From Stenotrophomonas oahuensis (GTDB lineage: Bacteria; Pseudomonadota; Gammaproteobacteria; Xanthomonadales; Xanthomonadaceae), in assembly GCF_031834595.1 (NCBI RefSeq), contig NZ_CP115541.1, forward strand, positions 1,647,001 through 1,711,000: 64,000 nt of DNA, written 5' to 3'. The number at the start of each line of letters is the position of its first letter. Within the stretch, counting starts at the first letter, position 1. Made by a program: the position numbers and the translations under genes. A model generated the notes under the pieces. The model saw only the letters and a program-made list of their open reading frames with translations. It did not search any database and had not been told where the DNA came from. This document shows positions 20,314-28,433 of the stretch, in pieces.

Positions 20314-20335
20314 TGGTTAGTAATACTACTAACCA
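20314..20335. promoter_or_regulatory. Operator-like dyad upstream of the radical SAM gene
   Basis: TGGTTAGTA and TACTAACCA, perfect 9-base inverted arms around ATAC. An ATG inside the right end opens a Pro/His-rich 24-codon frame ending at 20410. The dyad resembles a dimeric repressor site (TetR/MarR-like spacing), but no regulator gene is adjacent. Confidence 0.5.
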
Positions 20336-20411
20336 TGCAAACCCCCTCGCCCACCCAACATCCCACGCCCCGATCTCAACCCGCGAGACACCCCGCGGCT
20401 AGGCTCTAACC

Positions 20412-21503
20412 ATGGGAATCGCAATCAAGGGCCGAGGCTCCACCACCCACCTGGCCGGCCGCTTCGAGGTCACCACCAGCGAAGCCGTGGACGATGGCTG
20501 GGACACCGAAGAAGGCGAAGAATTCGCCGCCCCGCGCCTGCGCACCGAAGTGCGCGCAGAAACCGCGCGCAGCATCATCAGCCGCAATAAATCCCCCGAC
20601 GTCGGCTTCAGCCAATCGGTAAACCCCTACCGCGGCTGCGAGCACGGCTGCTCGTACTGCTTCGCCCGCCCCAGCCACGCCTACCTCAACCTCTCCCCAG
20701 GGTTGGACTTCGAAACCAAGCTGTTCGCCAAGACCAACGCACCGCAGTTATTGCGCAAGGAATTCTCGCGCCCCGGTTACGTGCCGCAACCGATTGCCCT
20801 CGGCATCAACACCGACGCCTACCAGCCGATCGAACGGAAGCTCAAACTCACCCGGCAGCTGATTGAGGTGATGCTGGAAACCCAGCACCCGTTCTCGCTC
20901 ATCACCAAGAACGCGCTGGTGGAGCGCGACATCGATCTGCTTGCGCCGCTGGCCGAACAGAAGCTGGTAAGCGTGCACTTCTCGGTGACTTCGCTCGACC
21001 CGCATCTCTCGGCCAAACTGGAACCACGTGCCTCGGCGCCGCACGCGCGCCTGCGCGCGATGCGACGCCTGCACGACGCTGGAATTCCTGTGGGTGTGAT
21101 GGTCGCGCCAGTGATTCCCTGGATCAATGACTCGGAATTGGAAGCCGTACTGGAAGCCTCATGCGATGCCGGAGCCAGCAGTGCTGGTTACGTGCTGCTG
21201 CGCCTGCCGTTGGAAGTGGCACCGCTGTTCCGCGACTGGCTGGATACGCATCACCCGGATAGGGCCGCGCACGTGATGAGCACGATCAACCAACTGCGCG
21301 GGGGCAAGGACTACACCAGCGAGTTCGGTACGCGCATGCGTGGCGAAGGTGTGTATGCAGATTTGCTGTCGAACCGGTTCAAGCTGGCACGCAAGCGCTT
21401 GGGATTCGACGGCCAGCACAGCCATTGGCCGAAGCTGGACTGCGCCAAGTTCGTGCGGCCATTGCCACCGAGAGAGGATTCGCCGCAGGGCTCGTTGTTC
21501 TAG
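20412..21503 (+). CDS. PA0069-type radical SAM protein
   Basis: 363 residues. The [4Fe-4S] cluster cysteines are Cys76, Cys80 and Cys83 in GCEHGCSYC, followed by a SplB-like radical SAM barrel (LGINTDAYQPIERKLKLTR, FSLITKNALV, LVSVHFSVTSLD). I recognise the family as the conserved one named after Pseudomonas PA0069; its reaction is not established. The ATG at 20412 gives MGIAIKGRGS, typical of the family. Confidence 0.88.
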   Translation: MGIAIKGRGSTTHLAGRFEVTTSEAVDDGWDTEEGEEFAAPRLRTEVRAETARSIISRNKSPDVGFSQSVNPYRGCEHGCSYCFARPSHAYLNLSPGLDFETKLFAKTNAPQLLRKEFSRPGYVPQPIALGINTDAYQPIERKLKLTRQLIEVMLETQHPFSLITKNALVERDIDLLAPLAEQKLVSVHFSVTSLDPHLSAKLEPRASAPHARLRAMRRLHDAGIPVGVMVAPVIPWINDSELEAVLEASCDAGASSAGYVLLRLPLEVAPLFRDWLDTHHPDRAAHVMSTINQLRGGKDYTSEFGTRMRGEGVYADLLSNRFKLARKRLGFDGQHSHWPKLDCAKFVRPLPPREDSPQGSLF

Positions 21504-21570
21504 TCCTGAGCCGACGCAGGACACCGTGCTGCCACATCCCCCACGCCGAAAATGACGCCATGGACCGGCT

Positions 21571-21605
21571 TCGGTAGGGTCGCACGACAGTCGACCGCCG
21601 ATAGC
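21571..21605 (+). repeat. GTAG-type repeat, partial copy of the island repeat
   Basis: 35 bases beginning TCGGTAGGGTCGCACGACAG. They match the reverse complement of the 58-base repeats at 27238 and 28243. This copy marks the left side of the accessory island. Confidence 0.8.
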
Positions 21606-21731
21606 AGCACAACACTCGGTGTTGGCATGAAAACCAACCGGCGTAACCGCCATCGCGAGCCAGCAAGGCAGCCCCAAACCGCTTGCGAAGCCCGAACGAA
21701 TTGTTAAACTCAGGCCAGCTCCCACGCACCG

Positions 21732-22106
21732 GTGAATGGATTGGCCGCGATCGCAAAGGTTGTGTCTGTCGCCACGTTCATTGCCTTGTGGGCAACCCTC
21801 ATCAGGGACCAGAAGCTTGCGTCCCTAACAGTTTTCGCAACGATCTTCCTCTTTGGAGTCGCCACCCAAAGAATGGGCTTCTTCTGGAAAGCCTGCCTCG
21901 CCTTCTTCGGGCTAATGAGTGTCCTATACATCTTCGCGGTGTTTGGCGGACTCGAACCCAACAGCCCCTGGATACTGGCTGGCGCTGAAGACATGTACGC
22001 AAAGCTTGCAGTGTTCCTGCTGCTCGTTCTTTCTACAACTCTTTCCCTCATTGCGGGACTCAGGACAATCGGACCAAGTCATCAACAAAACAGGTGGCCG
22101 TCTTGA
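21732..22106 (+). CDS. Predicted small inner-membrane protein, unknown function
   Basis: 124 residues from a GTG start, mostly hydrophobic, with about four membrane segments (AKVVSVATFIALWATLI, ASLTVFATIFLFGVA, FFWKACLAFFGLMSVLYIFA, AVFLLLVLSTTLSLIAGL). No clear Shine-Dalgarno. Its end overlaps the start of the IS-interrupted secreted-protein gene by 13 bases. First gene of the low-GC-looking accessory island. Family not recognised. Confidence 0.55.
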   Translation: MNGLAAIAKVVSVATFIALWATLIRDQKLASLTVFATIFLFGVATQRMGFFWKACLAFFGLMSVLYIFAVFGGLEPNSPWILAGAEDMYAKLAVFLLLVLSTTLSLIAGLRTIGPSHQQNRWPS

Positions 22107-22178
22107 ACAACGTCCTCGCGATGGGGTTGCTCGTACTCACCTTGGCTGCAGCACCAGTGCGCGCTGCAGAAGCGACCG

Positions 22179-22186
22179 AGGGATAC
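22179..22186. repeat. Target site duplication, left copy
   Basis: AGGGATAC, directly before the left inverted repeat of the insertion sequence. Confidence 0.9.
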
Positions 22187-23557
22187 GGGACTGTCAGGAA
22201 TTTTGTGTTCGGGCATAACATGTTGAAAAGGATCATGTATGCCACCCAAGAAAATGACCGCCAAGGCCGCTGCCCGTCAGCTGCCTACCCTGCCTGCCGA
22301 GCTCGTTGAGCAGCTTGCCAACGGAGCGACGACCGCGGGCGAGATCCTGGACATCACCACAGCCCTGAAAAAGGCCTTGATTGAGCGGGCACTGAAGGGC
22401 GAGCTGGGCCATCACCTGGGGTACCCACCCGGAAGCGAGCGACCGGAATCGACCGGCAATCAGCGAAATGGAACGTCCAGCAAAACCGTTCTGACTGAGG
22501 ATGGCCCCCTGCGACTGGACGTTCCCCGGGACCGGGATGGCAGCTTCCAGCCCATCCTGATTCCCAAGCACGAGCGGCGTTTCACTGGTTTTGACGACAA
22601 GATCGTCGCGATGTACGCGCGCGGAATGAGCGTCCGCGACATCCGCGCGTTTCTGTCTGAACAGTATGGAACAGACGTGTCGGCGGACTTCATCAGCTCG
22701 GTGACCGACGAGGTTCTGGAAGAGATTTCGGCGTGGCAGACGCGTCCGCTGGAGCTGATGTATCCGGTGGTGTTCTTTGATGCCCTGCGCGTCAAGGTGC
22801 GTGACGAGGGCGTAGTGCGCAACAAAGCGATCTATCTGGCATTAGGCGTTCTACCTGATGGAAGTCGCGACATCCTGGGCATCTGGATCGAGAACACAGA
22901 AGGGGCCAAGTTCTGGATGAAGGTCTTCAACGACCTCAAGACGCGCGGCGTGGAGGACGTACTGATAGCGGTGACCGATGGCCTTAAAGGCATGCCCGAG
23001 GCGCTGGCGGCGGTCTACCCAGCGACCACTCTCCAGACCTGCATCGTGCATCTCATCCGCAACAGCTTGGACTACGCCGGCTGGAAGGATCGAAGGGCTC
23101 TCGCAGCCGAGCTGAAGCCCATCTACCAGGCCATCAATGCAGAGTCCGCCGAACAGGCCCTGGAAGCGCTGGAGGCCTCGCCGCTGGGCAAACGCTACCC
23201 CTCGGCGCCCCAGGCATGGCGACGGTCATGGGACCGCGTCATACCCTTCTTCGCGTTTCCACCTGAGATCCGTCGTGTCATCTACACCACCAACGCCATC
23301 GAGAGCGTTAATGCGCAGCTGCGGAAGGTCATCAAAACCCGAGGGCATTTTCCAACTGACGAGGCGGCGATCAAGCTGATCTGGCTGGGGCTGCGCAACA
23401 TCACGGCCAACTGGGGAGGCACCAGCCACGGCTGGAAGAACGCGATGAACCAATTTGCCGTACTTTACGGGGACCGATTTATCCGGAGCCCGTACTAAGA
23501 AGCCGGGCTGTCACAGGGCAGCCCACGTCGCCCGAACACAAAAATACGGACACTCTC
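22187..23557 (+). mobile_element. IS256-family insertion sequence, complete, 1371 bp
   Basis: The element is bounded by imperfect 28-base terminal inverted repeats (23 of 28 matching; the inner 14, TTTTGTGTTCGGGC, are identical) and flanked by the 8-base duplication AGGGATAC. The transposase is intact and the duplications are perfect, so the insertion looks recent. IS256-family elements typically make 8-9-base duplications. Confidence 0.93.
22239..23498 (+). CDS. IS256-family transposase
   Basis: A 419-residue mutator-type DDE transposase. The likely catalytic residues are Asp181 (VVFFDALRVKVRD), Asp247 (AVTDGLKG) and Glu355 (TTNAIESVNAQLRK). The signature HLIRNSLDYAGWKDR lies near residue 271. 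The frame is complete, with an ATG 52 bases inside the left end. It lies in the same orientation as the gene it interrupts. Confidence 0.97.
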   Translation: MPPKKMTAKAAARQLPTLPAELVEQLANGATTAGEILDITTALKKALIERALKGELGHHLGYPPGSERPESTGNQRNGTSSKTVLTEDGPLRLDVPRDRDGSFQPILIPKHERRFTGFDDKIVAMYARGMSVRDIRAFLSEQYGTDVSADFISSVTDEVLEEISAWQTRPLELMYPVVFFDALRVKVRDEGVVRNKAIYLALGVLPDGSRDILGIWIENTEGAKFWMKVFNDLKTRGVEDVLIAVTDGLKGMPEALAAVYPATTLQTCIVHLIRNSLDYAGWKDRRALAAELKPIYQAINAESAEQALEALEASPLGKRYPSAPQAWRRSWDRVIPFFAFPPEIRRVIYTTNAIESVNAQLRKVIKTRGHFPTDEAAIKLIWLGLRNITANWGGTSHGWKNAMNQFAVLYGDRFIRSPY

Positions 23558-23565
23558 AGGGATAC
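23558..23565. repeat. Target site duplication, right copy
   Basis: AGGGATAC, directly after the right inverted repeat; identical to 22179-22186. Confidence 0.9.
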
Positions 23566-23822
23566 TCACTCATCGATGCAGGCAGGGTCGCGTACGTAGA
23601 GTTTTCAAAAGCTCTGGAGCAGAGAAATGACAGGTCAACCGAACTTGGGATCTATCTTTCGTCAATAGAGAACTATCAGCTCACCCTGCAGCAAACCGCA
23701 GACTTCTACATCGTCCTCATTGAGCCGGTCATCCGTCCAGGCATGACCATCTATGGAGGCGGTCGCGAGTACAGGATCTCAAAGCAAGACCTACGTATGG
23801 TCGACTCGGTGGGATACAAATA

Positions 23823-24434
23823 GTGCATCGACACTTAGCATTGACGCTCACTCTGCTGGCGATGGTGCCATCTACAGCTTGCTCCACCTTGCGTGCACCG
23901 GACTCCACAACGCAGTTCTACGTCACAGGAAGCCGGTCCATCGAAGAAGGGTGTGACAAGGTCCCGCACGCTGAAATCGCGGTGGCATGTCATCGTATTA
24001 CCCCCGGCAGAAGCACGGTGATCGGCCTGCGGGAGTACATGGACGATGGTCTCGACGCTGAGAAGTTTCGAAAGATCACGCTGGTCATCAACGCTCCACT
24101 CAAAGAGGGTGACCACATCGATCTATCGCGCGAGCCCAACAGGGGGTTCTATGGCACTGGATTGAGCTACATGCCTGGAAAAGCCGGCTGCTACGGATAC
24201 CTTACAGCTGGAACGCTGACGGTGGAAAAAGTCGAAGCCCAGACGGTTCGCCTCCAGTTGGACGCGCAATTCGAGCTCAAGAGTCCGACGGAATTCGAAG
24301 GAGCGTGTGGCACGCTTCAATACAACAACACGATCATAGCCAGACAAAGGTACTTGCAGGAGCTCGGCCCTTGGGAGGGGGTGCCGAGGGAAGCCGACTA
24401 CTTCGAAGAGGGCGCGCCAGGATATACACACTGA
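23823..24434 (+). CDS. Putative lipoprotein, unknown function
   Basis: 203 residues from a GTG that overlaps the preceding stop (TAGTG), implying coupled translation with the interrupted gene. The N-terminus (MHRHLALTLTLLAMVPSTAC) looks like a lipoprotein signal with a poor lipobox (STAC). The mature part has five further cysteines, suggesting disulphides in the periplasm, and is rich in short beta-like segments. No domain recognised. Second surviving gene of the island operon. Confidence 0.65.
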   Translation: MHRHLALTLTLLAMVPSTACSTLRAPDSTTQFYVTGSRSIEEGCDKVPHAEIAVACHRITPGRSTVIGLREYMDDGLDAEKFRKITLVINAPLKEGDHIDLSREPNRGFYGTGLSYMPGKAGCYGYLTAGTLTVEKVEAQTVRLQLDAQFELKSPTEFEGACGTLQYNNTIIARQRYLQELGPWEGVPREADYFEEGAPGYTH

Positions 24435-24578
24435 GCCACCGAGACGTCGGGACCAAGCGGGGGCATCACCCGCAATCTCACGCCGGATGTCACACAATCT
24501 CGAAGCCACCTGGCCATATCCGCCGAGGCACAACGGAATGCGCCTGAGACATCCGATGTCAACTCGTCACGTGCAAGT

Positions 24579-24938
24579 ATGATGAGCTTACTTCCGGCAA
24601 GGAGACCTGGGCGAAAGCTGGCAATGCCATTATCGACAGATGACAAACATGAGCCAGCGAGATATGCCATGGTGAGCCAAGCGCTTCGCACCCACGTAAT
24701 TCGACGCCTGCCGATCGCGGCATGCACGATCGTCGTGTTCTATGCCTACTTCAGCATCAAAGGGACCTACTCTCTGCTGAGGACGTGTGTAACCAATGCA
24801 GCTAGAGCAGGCGATCTGCAGGCGTGCCAGAGTTACCCGGAATCCATCGACAGTCTCGTTGTCCTCCTGCTCGCCTCCACATTCGCGTTGGTACTGGCCG
24901 CGACCTACGATTGGCCAAGGAAGAAGGGCAATGCGTAA
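24579..24938 (+). CDS. Predicted two-helix membrane protein, unknown function
   Basis: 119 residues from ATG 24579; in-frame ATGs at 24624 and 24669 are alternatives. The core is one N-terminal helix (LPIAACTIVVFYAYFSI), a short loop with two cysteines (LLRTC...LQAC) and a second helix (SLVVLLLASTFALVLAATY) ending in a basic tail (WPRKKGNA). The stop overlaps the next lipoprotein start. Family not recognised. Confidence 0.55.
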   Translation: MMSLLPARRPGRKLAMPLSTDDKHEPARYAMVSQALRTHVIRRLPIAACTIVVFYAYFSIKGTYSLLRTCVTNAARAGDLQACQSYPESIDSLVVLLLASTFALVLAATYDWPRKKGNA

Positions 24939-25407
24939 GGTTCACCGTGAAGACGAAGCTCCTGCTTTGGAACGAGCGGGCACCCTTTGCAACGCCACGT
25001 CTGTACTCAGGTCGCTCCTGTTGGCATCACTGCTCGCCTCAACGCTTGTGTCCTGTCAGGCCGCCTCTGACTCATTTCCCACGCATGACCAAACAGCTCC
25101 ACTGCGTGTTTCAGACAACACAGCCTCGCCCAATGCAGCGCTATGCGTCATAAGTGACGCGCGTAAAGTGGAGCTTGTGTTGGACCAGTTGGCGAAGCGC
25201 TACCCGGGAGGATGGAAGCCGGCGGCACCTGTCACCTACGCCCCTGATTACACAGTGACGTGGGGCAGCAGCGAGCTGCTGATACTGAAAATTGGCATGA
25301 TTCTATCGGCATCCAACTCAAGCTCCGTCAGCAGACGGCGTCACCCGCTCGACCCTCGAGAATCGACGAAACTGGCGAAAGATATGTGCAAAATGGCGTC
25401 AAAATGA
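24931..25407 (+). CDS. Putative lipoprotein, unknown function
   Basis: 158 residues from ATG 24931, preceded by AAGGAAGAAGGG. A long N-terminal stretch leads into a lipoprotein signal (SLLLASLLASTLVSC). The mature part is about 117 residues, with LCVISDARKVELVLDQLAKR resembling an alpha-helical segment. It overlaps the genes on both sides by 4-8 bases, so it is embedded in an operon. No domain recognised. Confidence 0.6.
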   Translation: MRKVHREDEAPALERAGTLCNATSVLRSLLLASLLASTLVSCQAASDSFPTHDQTAPLRVSDNTASPNAALCVISDARKVELVLDQLAKRYPGGWKPAAPVTYAPDYTVTWGSSELLILKIGMILSASNSSSVSRRRHPLDPRESTKLAKDMCKMASK

Positions 25408-25841
25408 AGATCGCGCGCTACGTCTGCCCGGAGTGCAATGCGGATGACCAACGCATACCCTGGTCTGTATTGGTCAACCGTGTCGCCAGGATGCGCTGCA
25501 GTTCATGTGGTTCAGAACTGCAGAGTGAAATCGGATTCATCAGACATCTTTGCTTCTCAGTCTACGTGCATGCTATTGGAATGATTGCCGGCGTCATGGT
25601 CGTAGTGGGATTCCTGACACACAGCACGCCGCTGATTCTGGGTCCGATCATCGTTCTTATGCTGATCACCCTCCCCATATCGATCTGGCTCCACACAAGG
25701 TACGCCAAGATCAGCAGGCAGGATTCCGCAATTCGAAGCTCTGTTCGGCGCTACGGCAGAACGTGGCAAATCAAGGGGGATAACTCAGTGAACAGCGAAA
25801 GAACACGCAAATTAGGTACGGCTAGGAAGAATGAAGCATGA
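25404..25841 (+). CDS. Zinc-ribbon membrane protein, unknown function
   Basis: 145 residues. The N-terminus has two CxxC pairs (YVCPECNADD and MRCSSCGSEL, about residues 8-36), a treble-clef or zinc-ribbon pattern. Two membrane helices follow (HAIGMIAGVMVVVGFLTH and LILGPIIVLMLITLPISIWL), then a basic tail. ATGA overlap with the preceding gene; its own end overlaps the next start. Probably an inner-membrane protein with a cytosolic metal-binding head. Confidence 0.65.
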   Translation: MKIARYVCPECNADDQRIPWSVLVNRVARMRCSSCGSELQSEIGFIRHLCFSVYVHAIGMIAGVMVVVGFLTHSTPLILGPIIVLMLITLPISIWLHTRYAKISRQDSAIRSSVRRYGRTWQIKGDNSVNSERTRKLGTARKNEA

Positions 25842-26302
25842 GCGGAAAGAAGACGTTTGGTGCGTTCAAGGCTCTGATGTACTTCGCGCTCTCTGTGTGG
25901 CTCGCCTATAGGGCAGCAAACACATTGGGCACCAATGAGCCAACACTCGCGATGCTGATTCCGATATACGCGCTATCAGTCGCCATGCTCTATGTCTGCT
26001 TCATGTGTGTCAGGAACCTCACCCGAACAACCGAGAACGTGGTGACGCCGACGCTGCTATTGCAGACGTTCCAGCCATCCCAGGCGACACCCGTTGATCC
26101 GCTGCTTGCGCAGAGCGTGAAGCGCGTCGCGCTGACTAGGCTGATCATCATGGCCTGCTTCTGTGTACTTGCTGCGCTCGCGATCTTCACCACCAAGCGC
26201 TACGCAAGCGGTAACGAGGTCGAATGGGCTTACTACGCGATCTCCTTGTTTGGCGTCGTGGCAGTTGCGCAGATCGTTTCAAGCAGATTCAAGGGCGTCT
26301 AG
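25838..26302 (+). CDS. Predicted multi-pass membrane protein, unknown function
   Basis: 154 residues with four hydrophobic helices (ALMYFALSVWLAYRAA, LAMLIPIYALSVAMLYVCF, LTRLIIMACFCVLAALAIF, YYAISLFGVVAVAQIV). It starts inside the preceding stop (ATGA). Family not recognised. Same orientation as the other genes of the island. Confidence 0.62.
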   Translation: MSGKKTFGAFKALMYFALSVWLAYRAANTLGTNEPTLAMLIPIYALSVAMLYVCFMCVRNLTRTTENVVTPTLLLQTFQPSQATPVDPLLAQSVKRVALTRLIIMACFCVLAALAIFTTKRYASGNEVEWAYYAISLFGVVAVAQIVSSRFKGV

Positions 26303-26353
26303 TTCCTTTACGACGTACTCAAGCTGAAGCAAGCAAGGCCGGAGGACATCCTT

Positions 26354-26782
26354 ATGACTGCATCAAGTAAGTCCGCGATCGCGCTCGTAGCCTTGGTGAT
26401 CGCACTCTCGGGCTGCCTCTTTCGAAGCAGTGATGATCTGGAGGCCTACCACCGCTACAACGAGTGCGGCCACGCCGGCTGTTTCAATAGGCTGAGTTCA
26501 CACGAAAAGACATCTGTGCTCTTTGGTGCGATGGAAATTCACCCACCAGACCTGTCTATCGAGGATCGGCTTGCGGATCAGAGCATCGAGTACCTTCAAT
26601 CCCTAAAGAAGGAGATCGAGACACGTGGTGGTAGCTATGAAGCCTACTCATTCGTTAGTGCGGTGAAGCTCAAGCGTCAGCGTGGCGGCATCACAGACGA
26701 GCAGATGGCAGAGATGGATCTGCCTGGATTCTGCCGCGATCAGGGCGATATCTACAATATGTGTGACTTCTTTCAACGCTGA
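26354..26782 (+). CDS. Putative lipoprotein, unknown function
   Basis: 142 residues with a clear lipoprotein signal (IALVALVIALSGC, Cys21). The mature part has four more cysteines (NECGHAGC and GFCRDQ...YNMC), likely two disulphides, and helical segments (EDRLADQSIEYLQSLKKEI). GGAGG lies about 10 bases upstream. No domain recognised. It resembles a small envelope or immunity-type protein, but nothing proves this. Confidence 0.65.
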   Translation: MTASSKSAIALVALVIALSGCLFRSSDDLEAYHRYNECGHAGCFNRLSSHEKTSVLFGAMEIHPPDLSIEDRLADQSIEYLQSLKKEIETRGGSYEAYSFVSAVKLKRQRGGITDEQMAEMDLPGFCRDQGDIYNMCDFFQR

Positions 26783-26801
26783 TGAACCAAGGAGCCAGCA
26801 C

Positions 26802-27203
26802 GTGATGTCCCACATGCCTAGCTGGTTGCGCAGACTGTGGAGCACTTGGAAGACGACCATCGCACAGAGGAACATCGCAGAACGAGACGCCCTGAATAGC
26901 ACAGAATTTTATGACCGGTACTACCTTGGCTCAGGCATCGCGCCCGATCTGGTGGAAGAGATTCTTCAGCTGGTGGCGTCTGAGTTGCGAGTCGACGTGC
27001 GGCAATTGCGACCTGCTGATCGCTTCGCGATTGAGTTGACGCCAGGTCGCTGGAATGAGTGGGACTCTGGCTTCGCCATGTTGATGACTCACCTTGACGT
27101 TATCGCGCGAGATCGGCGCAGGACCATCGACACACCTGTTGTGACGGTCGACGATTACATCCGTGCGATGGCGATGGTCTATCCGGATCGACACGTAGAG
27201 TGA
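26802..27203 (+). CDS. Small acidic protein, unknown function
   Basis: 133 residues from a GTG at 26802 (AAGGAG at 26789-26794 is 7 bases away); the next codon is an ATG and is the alternative start. No signal peptide. The chain reads EEILQLVASELRVDVRQLRPADRF ... DSGFAMLMTHLDVIARDRR ... VTVDDYIRAM, which loosely resembles small acyl-carrier-like helical proteins of the DUF1493 type; I would not assign it. Last plus-strand gene of the island. Confidence 0.55.
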   Translation: MMSHMPSWLRRLWSTWKTTIAQRNIAERDALNSTEFYDRYYLGSGIAPDLVEEILQLVASELRVDVRQLRPADRFAIELTPGRWNEWDSGFAMLMTHLDVIARDRRRTIDTPVVTVDDYIRAMAMVYPDRHVE

Positions 27204-27237
27204 CGTGGCCGTATGTGTGCCACCTTATCGGGCATGC

Positions 27238-27295
27238 GGCCTTCGTCGCGCCGATCGTCGCTATCGGCGGTCGACTGTCGTGCGACCCTACCGAC
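27238..27295 (-). repeat. 58-base GTAG-type repeat, copy 1
   Basis: Starts CGGCCTTCGTCGCGCCGATC and ends GCGACCCTACCGA. Identical to 28243-28300; the GTAG head reads on the minus strand. The surrounding stretch 27204-27564 (361 bases) has no other feature I can support. Confidence 0.9.
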
Positions 27296-27564
27296 GTGGA
27301 GCTCGTCCTCCTGTTTACTGCGTGGAGCCTGGTCATACAGTCAGGTGAGATCAAATAGGGCGTTAGGAAGCTGAACCTCATACCTGCCTGTGAGTTGCTG
27401 CTCTCACTGCCCAGCGCTATAGTAGATCTTGACTACGCAGACAGCAGAAAATTTGTCGGCGGAGCTGCGAAGTCCCGCGAGGGACATATGAAGGGAAATT
27501 GCTGGCAATGTGGTTGTTCGCTTCAGTGCGGAAACCCGCCACCGAGGCCGTCCTTCCTACGTAG

Positions 27565-28095
27565 TCACTTGAGTATCTTACGTTTCTTGGCCTCGGTCGC
27601 GTGATAACACGTTACCGGGGCCAAGTATCTTCTGGCACCCGAAACTCTGATCTCGAGAATTGCTGTGGCGTAGTAGGCCGTCCCGTTCAGTGTGAACTTC
27701 TGCTGCGTGTTGAGCATCACGGACTGCTGATCACCCCTCCGCTCGGTCATGGGATCAACAGTGGGTGGATTGCGTCTAACCAAGCTCCGCGGACTGTAGG
27801 CCTTTGCCACGATCTCGGCGATCTGCGTACAGTCGAGGTTGTCCTTCTTGATGCGAGAACACAGGACGTGCCGGATGTCGCTGGGGTTGATCATTACTGC
27901 GTAGCAGTTGAGACGCTCCCAGCCACTCTCGTCGCAGACGCGATCCATGTCATCGCATTGTTTGGGCGTCAAGCAGTAGGCAAGGGCCGGAGCTAGCTCA
28001 TCCCTTGCACCACTTTGCGACTGGGCATCCACGAACCGGACGAGCTCGCGGAGGCACTCTGCCAAGGCGTATTCCAACTGCACTTGCGACATCAT
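27565..28095 (-). CDS. Hypothetical protein at the end of the island
   Basis: 176 residues, no signal peptide, six cysteines, helical N-terminal half (MMSQVQLEYALAECLRELV) and a beta-rich C-terminal half ending in a basic tail (AKKRKILK). No Shine-Dalgarno is obvious before the tandem ATGs. It lies exactly between the two 58-base repeats, on the strand opposite to the island operon. It could be a gene carried in with the repeats; family not recognised. Confidence 0.5.
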   Translation of the reverse strand: MMSQVQLEYALAECLRELVRFVDAQSQSGARDELAPALAYCLTPKQCDDMDRVCDESGWERLNCYAVMINPSDIRHVLCSRIKKDNLDCTQIAEIVAKAYSPRSLVRRNPPTVDPMTERRGDQQSVMLNTQQKFTLNGTAYYATAILEIRVSGARRYLAPVTCYHATEAKKRKILK

Positions 28096-28242
28096 GGAAA
28101 TGGTTGATCAGATCTCTCTGCTCATCCGGATGGGCGGAGTGTGAGTCTGAGCAATTCCGATGCGGAAAGCGCGGAGACTGTCGGGATTGCCCGCATGCGT
28201 TGAGGTGGCTGATGCAATGTTCCTCTTGCTTCGGTGCACATT

Positions 28243-28300
28243 CGGCCTTCGTCGCGCCGATCGTCGCTATCGGCGGTCGACTGTCGTGCGACCCTACCGA
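28243..28300 (-). repeat. 58-base GTAG-type repeat, copy 2
   Basis: Identical over 58 bases to 27238-27295, in the same orientation, about 1 kb away. It marks the right side of the accessory island. Confidence 0.9.
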
Positions 28301-28387
28301 GGCGTCTCGGCGTCCGTCACGCGTCATGCGATTGCAGAATGAGCGATCAAGGACGCCGCAGGTTGTGCGAGCAATGAGCATTCATGA

Positions 28388-28410
28388 GGCCGGCCAACGG
28401 CCGGCGCTAC
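28388..28410 (-). repeat. GTAG palindromic element
   Basis: GGCCGGCCAACGGCCGGC then GCTAC, just after the SymE-like gene (which ends at 28434 on the minus strand). Confidence 0.85.
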
Positions 28411-28433
28411 CGGTTCCGCTTTTGCTTGACGGT

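Larger units (their letters stand above)
22094..23823 (+). pseudogene. Small secreted protein gene interrupted by the IS256-family element
   Basis: The 5' part (22094-22186, GTG start) encodes a signal peptide (MAVLNNVLAMGLLVLTLAAA, cleavage near VRA-AEA) and stops being meaningful at the insertion site. The 3' part (23566-23823) continues in the same frame. Removing the element and one copy of the 8-base duplication gives an intact frame of 116 residues, reading ATEGY-SLIDAGRVAYVEF across the junction and ending DSVGYK. The last base of the stop overlaps the GTG of the next lipoprotein gene (TAGTG). The insertion therefore disrupts the second gene of a small operon. Protein family not recognised. 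Confidence 0.85.
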
